Shown here in pieces: positions 1-6,036 of a stretch of DNA of 6,493 nt. How positions within the stretch are numbered: position 1 is the first letter of the stretch; each line of letters opens with the position of its first letter. The notes beneath the pieces are model-generated. The model searched no databases. It was not told where the DNA came from and saw nothing but the letters and a program-made list of their open reading frames with translations. This DNA comes from Rhodothermia bacterium. Lineage in GTDB: Bacteria > Bacteroidota > Rhodothermia > Balneolales > Natronogracilivirgulaceae. Both the position numbers and the translations under genes were made by a program. The stretch lies in assembly GCA_007122185.1 (NCBI GenBank), contig SKUI01000095.1, positions 1 to 6,493 on the forward strand. The letters run 5' to 3'.

Positions 1-842
1 CGCGTGTGGTGCTGGAGGAGTATCCGGATTTCAATATTGTGGGCGAGGCGTGGATGCCCAACGTGGCCACGACGGCATGGTGGCAGTACGATTTCCCGAC
101 GCAGAGCGGCTACAACTCCTATCTGCCGAGCGTGACCGACTTTCCGCTGTACAATGCCATCGTCTCGGGTCTGAATGAGGATCCGGGATGGGATACCGGC
201 ATGTTCCGCATCTATCTGACGCTGGGGCAGGATTTCCTCTATACCGATCCGTTCCTGAATGTGATTTTTGTGGACAACCACGACCTGGACCGGTTCTTTT
301 CGAGCATCGGCGAGGATTATGACAAGTTCCGGCTGGGGATGGCTCTGATCTATACCACACGCGGCATTCCGCAGATCTATTACGGTACCGAGATCCTGAA
401 AACGGGCGCGGGTCCGGATGGACTGAAGCGCAAGGATTTCCCCGGCGGCTGGCCGGAGGATCCGATCAATGCCTTCACCGAAGAGGGCCGCCGTGAGCTG
501 GGCGAGCAGCGCGGGCGTCCGATTGCGGAGGCGTTCGATTTTGTGCGGAACCTCACGTGGTGGCGCCAGGACAAGCCCGTGATCCACTACGGGAACCTGA
601 CCCATTTTGTGCCAGAGGAAAACACCTATGTCTATTTCCGGCACGATGACGAAGAGACCGTGATGGTGGTCCTGAACGGTTCGCAGGATGCGCACGTCCT
701 GGAACTGGAGCGTTTTGAAGAGCTGCTCGGCGGATACCGTTACGGCCGGGATGTCATTACCGGTACGCGGCACACTTTAGGTGAAACGCTGGAAGTGCCG
801 GGTATGACTCCGATGATCCTGGAGCTGGTCGGGAGGCTGTAG
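1..842 (+). CDS. GH13 cyclomaltodextrinase/neopullulanase-type alpha-glucan hydrolase, C-terminal part (5' end outside window)
   Basis: This is the last 279 codons of a glycoside hydrolase family 13 enzyme, open to the left edge and ending at TAG 840-842. The sequence shows the family's conserved region III as VGEAW, with the general acid/base Glu encoded at 45-47. Region IV appears as FVDNHD (267-284), supplying the substrate-binding His and the transition-state-stabilising Asp. GIPQIYYGTE follows near 364-393. The loop around DFPGGW (436-453) is typical of the cyclomaltodextrinase/neopullulanase/SusA-like branch. The last 75 or so residues look like the short beta-sandwich C-domain of that branch. 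The catalytic nucleophile (region II) lies upstream, outside the window. The expected reaction is hydrolysis of alpha-1,4 (and possibly alpha-1,6) bonds in maltodextrins, cyclodextrins or pullulan; exact specificity and cellular location cannot be read from this half. It converges on the lipoprotein gene across a 67-base gap and is probably unrelated to it. Confidence 0.93.
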   Translation, partial: RVVLEEYPDFNIVGEAWMPNVATTAWWQYDFPTQSGYNSYLPSVTDFPLYNAIVSGLNEDPGWDTGMFRIYLTLGQDFLYTDPFLNVIFVDNHDLDRFFSSIGEDYDKFRLGMALIYTTRGIPQIYYGTEILKTGAGPDGLKRKDFPGGWPEDPINAFTEEGRRELGEQRGRPIAEAFDFVRNLTWWRQDKPVIHYGNLTHFVPEENTYVYFRHDDEETVMVVLNGSQDAHVLELERFEELLGGYRYGRDVITGTRHTLGETLEVPGMTPMILELVGRL

Positions 843-909
843 CTGCAGAGGGTTCGATTGCTAAAACAATAACTTACCTTTTGTGCAGATTCGTTGGAAA
901 AGTCCGGGT

Positions 910-1815
910 TCACAAATTTGGCGGCCGGAGAACGTCCACTTCTATCTCAAGCACAGACATGCTGCCGAACAGGCCGATTCCTCCATCGATATTGTATATG
1001 ATGTTCTGGATTTCGCCTGGTGGCAGGGTGCCGGGACCTCCTCCCGTTTGCGTTGATTGGGACCTGTAAAAATCGTAGGTGTTGTCATCGATAGAAAATG
1101 TTGAGATGATATTCCTTCCGTAAAAAGCGATTCCAATCCATGGCATGCGCAGAGTGAGTGTTCCGTCGGGGTTCACATCGAAATTCTTCTCGTTCACGAT
1201 GTTGGTGCGAATCCGGGTCAGCTCGTTAATGTCATCCATAGCATCTCTCCAAAAGGGCGTGAGATTCTCCTCAAGGGGATCAAGTGCCTCGGTGGAATAA
1301 ATGAAATAATTTTGCCTGTTGTTTGAGCGGTTGCGGGTAATCCGGAATTCCAGCTGTTCACTGCTTTGGTAATAGGATTTATCGCGGATGACCTCTCTGA
1401 CTGAAAAAGTGTCAGGCACGCTGGTCTCGGCGGTGATGCGGTGGTTGTTGTCGCGAGTGAGAGTGATTTCCAGCCGGTAGGTGCGACGCGGCAGTACAAG
1501 TTCCTTCTGAGCGTGCAGTTCCGGTTTGTAGATTCCTCGATTTGTCTGAAAGTACCGGAACGTTCTTTCGTGGTTGCCGTGCTCATCATATTGATGGATG
1601 TGGATGTTGGCTGCTTCCACAGCCCGCTCGTCAAAATAATAGGTCTCGTCGAAAGGTGCCGTGGTCGACAGCCGGACTTCCGGCATGGGCTCGCTGGCTA
1701 TGAAGTAGCTGGCGACGACATACTGCTCCACGTAGTCGTCCTGGCCGTACAAGTCACATCCGGCAGGTAGCATTAAGGCGAAAACAGAGATAATAAAGAT
1801 TCGGCATCGATTCAT
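910..1815 (-). CDS. DUF4249-like outer-membrane lipoprotein, partner of a TonB-dependent receptor
   Basis: The gene encodes 301 residues from the ATG at 1813-1815. An in-frame TTG at 1861-1863 would add 16 residues ahead of the signal peptide, so I prefer the ATG. The N-terminus is a lipoprotein signal: MNRCR, a hydrophobic stretch, then LPAGC with Cys20 as the lipidation site. Pro at -3 is unusual; the normal Leu sits at -4. Residues 25-27 (QDD) resemble the acidic surface-export signal of Bacteroidota lipoproteins, but only loosely. The body is beta-rich, with features I associate with DUF4249: a strand plus STTAPF segment early, RRTYRLEITL, and an ITAETSVPDTF stretch. Length is normal for that group. 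Biochemical function of the family is unsettled; it is commonly encoded next to TonB receptors, so a ligand-capturing or receptor-lid role is inference. The ATG lies 44 bases after the receptor stop, so the two are probably cotranscribed. Composition is low (42% and 47% G+C in two counted rows). Confidence 0.85.
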   Translation of the reverse strand: MNRCRIFIISVFALMLPAGCDLYGQDDYVEQYVVASYFIASEPMPEVRLSTTAPFDETYYFDERAVEAANIHIHQYDEHGNHERTFRYFQTNRGIYKPELHAQKELVLPRRTYRLEITLTRDNNHRITAETSVPDTFSVREVIRDKSYYQSSEQLEFRITRNRSNNRQNYFIYSTEALDPLEENLTPFWRDAMDDINELTRIRTNIVNEKNFDVNPDGTLTLRMPWIGIAFYGRNIISTFSIDDNTYDFYRSQSTQTGGGPGTLPPGEIQNIIYNIDGGIGLFGSMSVLEIEVDVLRPPNL

Positions 1816-1859
1816 GGGTGCGGGAAATGCGATGTTATTATTTTGTAATTCATTGACTA

Positions 1860-4175
1860 TCAAAAGTTTATGGTGTAGCTGACAGCAGGAATGATTGGCA
1901 GCATGCTTGCCGTTTCGCGTTTGACCGGATTTTCATCAAAGTCATATAAATAAAACCAGATATTACGACGGGAATAGACATTGATAACCTGGAACTGCCA
2001 TTCTGCGTCCGCGACTCCGAAGAAAGTACCTAGTCGTGTAAAGCCGATATCCAGCCTGTGATAGGCCGGCAGTCGCGAGGCGTTCACACGACCGACGATG
2101 ATGGCATCGATCGTTGAGCCGTCGAACGGATTGTTGTCAAATGCAGTGCGACCGAGTGGCCTGGTGTAGGCCTGACCCGTTGCATAGCTGAACACGCCCG
2201 AGGCAGTCCAACGACGGGAAAGCCGGTAATTGGCTACAATATTCGCGTCATGGATTCTGTCGTATTTTGGAGGATAGAATCGGTCTTCGTTAAAAGTATA
2301 AAACTTCCTGCGCGTCAGTCCCCAGGTGTAGCCGATGAAACCGTAGAGGCGTCCGCGTGTTTTCTCAAGGAACATCTCAAAACCGGCAGCATACCCTTCA
2401 CCGAAACGGAACAGGTCAGGGTAGTCCAGGCCGGCGGGATCAGGCAGAAAGGGATCAAACTCAAACAGGTCACGCATCGTGCGGTGGTAAAGTTCGAATT
2501 CGAAATTGTAACCGGGCAGGCTGGAGTTCTTGATTCCGAGTACAAATTGATCGCCGTAAGCGGGAGGGACCCCCTCATCGGTGAAGAGCCAGATATCAAA
2601 TGCGGAAATGGCCTCGTTGGTAAGCAGTGTCAGGAACTGGTGGTACCGTCCGAATGCAGCCTGAAGCCGGGTGGCTTCGGTAAGACGGTAGTCAACGCTC
2701 AGTCGGGGATCAAGGCGCAAATAACTGCCGTTGGCATAATAATTGGTACGCAGACCGGCGTTGATTTTCCACCGGTTTCCCGGACGCCAGATGTTCTGTA
2801 CATAAGCCGACGCATAATCGGAAACAATTTTTTCATCCATGGTGATGCTGCCGTCAAAATAATCCTGCAGGCGGAAGATCTTGCGACCACCCCAGAAGCC
2901 GGCCAGCAGCTCGAAATCTTGTGAAGGAAGCCACTCGATATCCGCCTTGGCCGAGAAATCGTAAATCCGGTTTTGGCGCTCAAACTCGGTTCCGCCAAAC
3001 TCAAAAAGCGGATCACTGAAATATTCCGATCCGGTGAGGGTGATATTGGTAAAAATCCGGCGTGAGAGCAGGTGGGTCCAGTCGGCACTCAGTGTCCTGT
3101 TGCCATAGTAAAGATTGAGCTGGCTGTCATCTCCAAACGGAAAACGAACATCATCGGTACCGGTATAGGCGGCAATGCTCAGCCGGTTGTTCTCCCAGCG
3201 ATCGTAGTTGATTTTGGCGTTGATGTCATAGAAGTAGAAGGCATCCGGAACGTTGTCAACGGTAGTTCGAAGGACGGCGAGCAGCGGTTCGAGGGTGGAT
3301 CGGCGCACGGCCAGCATGTACGATCCACCCGGATAGGGGCCTTCGATCATGGCCCGCGAAGAAAGCATGCCCAGGCTGACGGTGCCTGCGGTGCGGTTGC
3401 GGTTGCCGTCCTTGTTGTAGACATCCAGCACCGATCCGAGCCGGCCGCCGTATGCGGCGGGATAGGCGCCCTTGAAGAGCTGCACGTCCTTGATGGCGTC
3501 GGGGTTGAAGGTGGAGAAGAAACCGAAGAAGTGGGAGGGGTTGTAGACGGTGGTGCGGTCGAGCAGGATGAGCGTCTGGTCGGGTCCGCCGCCGCGGATG
3601 TAGAGTCCGCTTGAGAAATCGGACGCCGCCTTGACGCCGGGAAGCAGCTGGACGGCCCGGAACACGTCGGCCTGCAGCACGGATGGCACGCTTTTGATGA
3701 GTTCGGTGGATACGGATGCGCTGCCGATGTTCTGGCGTTCCTCGAGCTCGCGTTTGGAGGTGATGACCAGCTCGTCCATGGTGAACCCGGCCGGATTGAG
3801 CTCGGCATCCAGGCGCAGATTGTCGCCTTCGTTCAGGAAGATGTCGATCCGCTTGTCGTCGTAGCCCAGGTAGGAGATGCGGAGGGTGTAGGCGCCGGCG
3901 GGAATGTTGTTGATCACGTAATAGCCCGAGTGGTTGGTGGTGCTGCCACGGCCGGTGCCATCCAGCAGGATATTGGCGCCCAGCAGGGTCTCGCCCGTTT
4001 CGGCATCGCGCAGGAAACCGTTGACCGAAGCGCGCGATTGCAACTCTTCCTCCGGCAGGGGGGCATTTGTACCGCCCGGACGGCTGCCTGATGCATGGAC
4101 CTCTGTTTCCATCGCAAATACGAGGAGGAGCAGTGCAAGGAGCACCGGGACAGCATGTGATTTCGCAGGGTTCAT
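1860..4175 (-). CDS. TonB-dependent outer-membrane receptor with carboxypeptidase-regulatory-like N-terminal domain
   Basis: The gene encodes 771 residues from the ATG at 4173-4175. The frame stays open to a TTG at 4268, but those 31 extra residues are proline-rich and precede a clear signal peptide, so the ATG is preferred. Order: signal peptide 1-28 (poly-Leu core, cleavage after VHA); a carboxypeptidase D regulatory-like beta-sandwich about 49-126 (GYYVINNIPAGAYTLRISYL); a TonB-box-like MDELVIT at 133-139; the plug about 145-259, with YIRGGGPDQ (192-200), YNPSHFFGFF (211-220) and AAYGGRLGSVLDV (240-252); then a beta-barrel ending in SYTINF, whose terminal Phe is the usual barrel-assembly signal. 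It is shorter than SusC receptors and has no SusD neighbour. It should import an unknown ligand using TonB/ExbBD energy. Two oddities: the usual LLDG of the plug reads LLDR (Arg207), and G+C drops sharply at about 3240, near the plug-barrel junction. The DUF4249-like gene follows directly. Confidence 0.93.
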   Translation of the reverse strand: MNPAKSHAVPVLLALLLLVFAMETEVHASGSRPGGTNAPLPEEELQSRASVNGFLRDAETGETLLGANILLDGTGRGSTTNHSGYYVINNIPAGAYTLRISYLGYDDKRIDIFLNEGDNLRLDAELNPAGFTMDELVITSKRELEERQNIGSASVSTELIKSVPSVLQADVFRAVQLLPGVKAASDFSSGLYIRGGGPDQTLILLDRTTVYNPSHFFGFFSTFNPDAIKDVQLFKGAYPAAYGGRLGSVLDVYNKDGNRNRTAGTVSLGMLSSRAMIEGPYPGGSYMLAVRRSTLEPLLAVLRTTVDNVPDAFYFYDINAKINYDRWENNRLSIAAYTGTDDVRFPFGDDSQLNLYYGNRTLSADWTHLLSRRIFTNITLTGSEYFSDPLFEFGGTEFERQNRIYDFSAKADIEWLPSQDFELLAGFWGGRKIFRLQDYFDGSITMDEKIVSDYASAYVQNIWRPGNRWKINAGLRTNYYANGSYLRLDPRLSVDYRLTEATRLQAAFGRYHQFLTLLTNEAISAFDIWLFTDEGVPPAYGDQFVLGIKNSSLPGYNFEFELYHRTMRDLFEFDPFLPDPAGLDYPDLFRFGEGYAAGFEMFLEKTRGRLYGFIGYTWGLTRRKFYTFNEDRFYPPKYDRIHDANIVANYRLSRRWTASGVFSYATGQAYTRPLGRTAFDNNPFDGSTIDAIIVGRVNASRLPAYHRLDIGFTRLGTFFGVADAEWQFQVINVYSRRNIWFYLYDFDENPVKRETASMLPIIPAVSYTINF

Positions 4176-4363
4176 GAAGTCATCAACAACGGGCGGAGGC
4201 AGAAGGTTTGAGGGAGATGCATCGGGCAACGGACGTGTTTTACGGGAAAAAGCACACACCGGTTGCAATAATAGTCAACTCGTGAAAAACGTTTCCTTCG
4301 CCGTTGGTGTTGTCCACAATATCCTCGTGGAGGTAGTCTTTGGGTGAGGACAAACTGAAGTTA

Positions 4364-4418
4364 CAAAAATGCCACAAAAATACCTCAAGCACGTCACAAG
4401 AATGACACAAGCACGTTG
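4364..4418. repeat. Five imperfect 11-bp tandem direct repeats, consensus CAARMAYGNCA
   Basis: Units start at 4364, 4375, 4386, 4397 and 4408, each exactly 11 bases: CAAAAATGCCA, CAAAAATACCT, CAAGCACGTCA, CAAGAATGACA and CAAGCACGTTG. Units 1 and 2 agree at 9 of 11 positions, and so do units 3 and 5. All five begin with CAA. A possible sixth CAAA lies at 4351, 13 bases before unit 1. The period is close to one helical turn, so every unit faces the same side of the DNA, and the two A5 runs (4365-4369, 4376-4380) are in phase. This would suit an array of regulator half-sites or an intrinsic bend. The array sits in the divergent control region; its function is not known from sequence. Confidence 0.75.
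4375..4382 (-). promoter_or_regulatory. Candidate -7 element of the receptor operon promoter
   Basis: Read on the minus strand this is TATTTTTG, a perfect match to the Bacteroidota housekeeping -7 consensus TAnnTTTG. Upstream TTG triplets (from the CAA of the repeat units) lie 14 bases (4397-4399) and 25 bases (4408-4410) away, while about 19-20 would be ideal. The match is therefore good but the -33 spacing is poor. It overlaps repeat unit 2, so a protein bound to the repeats would compete with or recruit polymerase here. Confidence 0.35.
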
Positions 4419-4448
4419 TCCGCATAAGGCGATTTTTTCGTACATTGC
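4416..4448 (+). promoter_or_regulatory. Weak candidate promoter for nfeD
   Basis: TTG at 4416-4418 (-33-like) is followed after 22 bases by TACATTGC at 4441-4448, which matches TAnnTTTG at four of its six fixed positions. A start near 4455 would give a leader of about 20 bases before the nfeD ATG. The TTG is also the end of the last 11-bp repeat unit, so regulation could be shared with the divergent receptor operon. The match is modest. Confidence 0.28.
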
Positions 4449-4475
4449 AGGCTAATCACAAGATGCAACACAGCC

Positions 4476-5837
4476 ATGAAAACACGCAATCTGATACTTT
4501 TATTCTGGATGATCGCCCTTATGCTGCCGGGATTGCCGGCCGTCTGGTCACAAACGGCACAGGCCTCCGAAAAGGTCTACGTCATCCGCGTTGAAGGCCT
4601 CATCGACAACGGCCTCAACATGTACATCGACCGCGGGGTATCAGCGGCCGAAGGGGACGAGGACGCTGTCGGGGTGATCCTGCATATGGATACGTTCGGC
4701 GGTCTGGTGGATGCGGCCGACAAAATCCGCAAGCGCCTGCTGGCGGCCAATCTGCCGGTGGTGACCTTCATCGATGCCAACGCGGCATCGGCCGGTGCGC
4801 TCATCTCCTTTGCCACCGACAATATTTTCATGGCGCCGGGCGGCTCCATCGGGGCGGCCACGGTGGTGGATGGAGGCGGCGAGAAGGCCGACGAGAAGAT
4901 CCAGAGCTACATGCGCGGACTGATGCGCTCCACGGCGGAGGCCAAGGGATACGACCCGCGCATTGCCGAGGCCATGGTCGACGAGCGCATTGAGATCGAG
5001 GATATCATTGACGAAGGGGTGCTGCTGACCCTGAGCGCCTCGGAAGCGCTGGAATTGGGTGTATCCAGCGGCACAGTCCGCTCCCTGCGCGAGGTGGCCG
5101 TGGAAATGGGCTGGGAGGATGCCGAGCTGTTCAATGTGCAGGAACTGTGGCAGGAGTCGGTCATCAGGTTCTTCGCCTCGCCGATCCTGCAGAGCCTGCT
5201 GCTGCTCATGATGCTGGGTGGACTCTATTTCGAGTTGCAGTCGCCGGGCGTGGGTTTCGCCGGTGGCATTGCACTGCTCGGTGCGCTGCTGTTCTTCCTG
5301 CCGCTCTATATCATGGGGCTGGCACAGTCCTGGGAGATCCTCATCGTAATCATCGGGGTCGGGTTGATCATTGTGGAAATTTTTGTGCTGCCCGGCATCG
5401 GCATTGCGGGCGTTGCCGGGGTAATCCTGCTGATCTTCGGACTCTTTGCCTCCCTGGTCGGCAATGTCGGTTTCAACTTCCCCCGTCTGGAAGACATGCG
5501 CGCCGAACTCTGGACCATCACCATCACGCTGCTGCTGACTATCGCATTTGTCGCTTCCACCCTCCGGTATGTGATGAAGACGCCGGTGTTCGGACGGCTG
5601 GTGCTGACCAGGTCCACCGACCGGGCATCCGGTTACACCTCCTATGACGACCGGTCAGAATTGCTGGATCAGGAGGGCGTGGCATTGACCTCACTGCGTC
5701 TCTCCGGCACGGTACGCATCGGCGACCGCCGGGTGGATGCGATCTCAGACGGAGATTACATCGACAAGGGCGACAGGGTCAAGGTGGTGGCGGTGCACTC
5801 CGGACAAGTATACGTTTCCCGTATAAGTGATTACTAG
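4476..5837 (+). CDS. nfeD: Long-form NfeD protein: ClpP-like serine protease domain, membrane segments and C-terminal NfeD OB domain
   Basis: The gene encodes 453 residues, the expected size for the long NfeD class (YqeZ type). A signal peptide spans about 1-26 (hydrophobic core LILLFWMIALMLPGL, then VWSQ). Residues 32-210 form a ClpP/SppA-like domain. AASAGA carries the candidate nucleophile Ser105, followed by GGSIGAA (122-128), and Lys141 in DEKIQSYM is the candidate general base. This matches the Ser-Lys dyad described for the archaeal NfeD protease PH1510. About five membrane segments follow (near 237-252, 262-282, 286-305, 309-330, 347-365). The last 70 residues form the NfeD beta-barrel (SGTVRIGDRRVDA, then IDKGDRVKVVAV). 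The protein should sit in the inner membrane and cut membrane or stomatin-like proteins, probably acting with the flotillin encoded next. No Shine-Dalgarno is seen; an ATG at 4463 is out of frame, so 4476 is the start. High G+C matches the host. Confidence 0.95.
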   Translation: MKTRNLILLFWMIALMLPGLPAVWSQTAQASEKVYVIRVEGLIDNGLNMYIDRGVSAAEGDEDAVGVILHMDTFGGLVDAADKIRKRLLAANLPVVTFIDANAASAGALISFATDNIFMAPGGSIGAATVVDGGGEKADEKIQSYMRGLMRSTAEAKGYDPRIAEAMVDERIEIEDIIDEGVLLTLSASEALELGVSSGTVRSLREVAVEMGWEDAELFNVQELWQESVIRFFASPILQSLLLLMMLGGLYFELQSPGVGFAGGIALLGALLFFLPLYIMGLAQSWEILIVIIGVGLIIVEIFVLPGIGIAGVAGVILLIFGLFASLVGNVGFNFPRLEDMRAELWTITITLLLTIAFVASTLRYVMKTPVFGRLVLTRSTDRASGYTSYDDRSELLDQEGVALTSLRLSGTVRIGDRRVDAISDGDYIDKGDRVKVVAVHSGQVYVSRISDY

Positions 5838-5927
5838 TGCACCAAAGTGTTTATCTGTATTTGCGGATGGATGGCGCAGAACCCGGTTATGGAAGTGCAC
5901 CGACTCTGTATTATGATGTGTTTCAAG

Positions 5928-5939
5928 CTTTGATCAAAG
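5928..5939. promoter_or_regulatory. Perfect 12-bp palindrome CTTTGATCAAAG
   Basis: The twelve bases read the same on both strands; the symmetry stops beyond them. It lies 33 bases before the TTG of the candidate floA promoter, a reasonable place for an operator. One or two perfect 12-mers are expected by chance in a window this size, so only its location argues for function. Confidence 0.2.
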
Positions 5940-5971
5940 TGCGTTTGTTTCGCTTATTAATACGCTTCCGG

Positions 5972-6002
5972 TTGGAAACAACGCTTGTCCTGTTTATCTT
6001 TC
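5972..6002 (+). promoter_or_regulatory. Candidate Bacteroidota-type promoter for floA
   Basis: TTG at 5972-5974 is followed after exactly 20 bases by TATCTTTC (5995-6002), which matches TAnnTTTG at five of its six fixed positions. Spacing is close to ideal. Transcription would start near 6009, giving a leader of under 30 bases before the floA ATG. This would let floA be expressed apart from nfeD. Confidence 0.38.
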
Positions 6003-6036
6003 GCTGGAAATTTCTTACCAACCAATCACAACCGAT

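Larger units (their letters stand above)
4176..4475. other. 300-base divergent control region between the receptor and nfeD genes
   Basis: This AT-rich stretch (25 of 60 bases G/C in row 4321-4380) separates the two divergent starts. It should carry promoters for both operons. It holds the phased 11-bp repeat array at 4364-4418, a perfect TAnnTTTG element on the minus strand inside that array, and a weaker plus-strand element just before nfeD. The hexamer TTGTCC occurs at 4310-4315 and 4416-4421, and its inverse GGACAA at 4348-4353. I see no RNA gene, riboswitch fold or convincing small gene. If the minus-strand element is used, the receptor mRNA would have a leader of roughly 190 bases. Confidence 0.7.
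5838..6036 (+). other. 199-base AT-rich gap between nfeD and floA
   Basis: G+C falls to 25 of 60 in row 5941-6000, against about 60-68% in counted rows of nfeD. The gap holds an 8-base direct repeat AGTGCACC (5836-5843 and 5894-5901), a 12-bp palindrome, and a promoter-like element before floA. No rho-independent terminator is visible after nfeD. One frame stays open across the whole gap; it is discussed as a finding and not called as a gene. Confidence 0.6.

Noticed and set aside
843..909. Possible bidirectional terminator between the convergent GH13 and lipoprotein genes
   Set aside because: No stem of useful length followed by a T-run was found on either strand.
1816..1863. TTG start at 1863 overlapping the receptor stop, giving a 16-residue longer lipoprotein
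   Set aside because: The extension would place a polar Asn/Gln-rich segment ahead of a normal lipoprotein signal peptide that begins at the ATG at 1815.
2250..2924. Plus-strand 224-codon frame
   Set aside because: It is antisense to the receptor barrel, which has clear family features; the frame is a complement shadow with no recognisable domain.
3072..3614. Plus-strand 180-codon frame rich in Gly and Val
   Set aside because: It is antisense to the GC-rich plug region; long antisense frames are expected in such DNA.
1..4175. Reading GH13 plus receptor plus lipoprotein as a Sus-like starch utilisation locus
   Set aside because: The GH13 gene is convergent, the receptor is too short and of the wrong type for SusC, and the lipoprotein is DUF4249-like, not SusD.
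4310..4421. TTGTCC / GGACAA hexamers at 4310, 4348 and 4416 as an operator set
   Set aside because: The spacings (38 and 68 bases) are irregular, flanking bases do not match, and six-base repeats are common by chance; kept only as a note in the control-region entry.
4240..4425. Minus-strand 61-codon frame rich in Cys and His upstream of the receptor
   Set aside because: It runs through the phased repeats and the -7 candidate, overlaps no conserved family, and has no coupling to the receptor start at 4175. Its Cys residues come from the TTG-TG repeat units.
5147..5647. Plus-strand 166-codon frame rich in His, Cys and Arg, suggestive of metal binding
   Set aside because: It lies wholly inside nfeD in another frame; the His/Cys richness comes from out-of-frame reading of membrane-segment codons.
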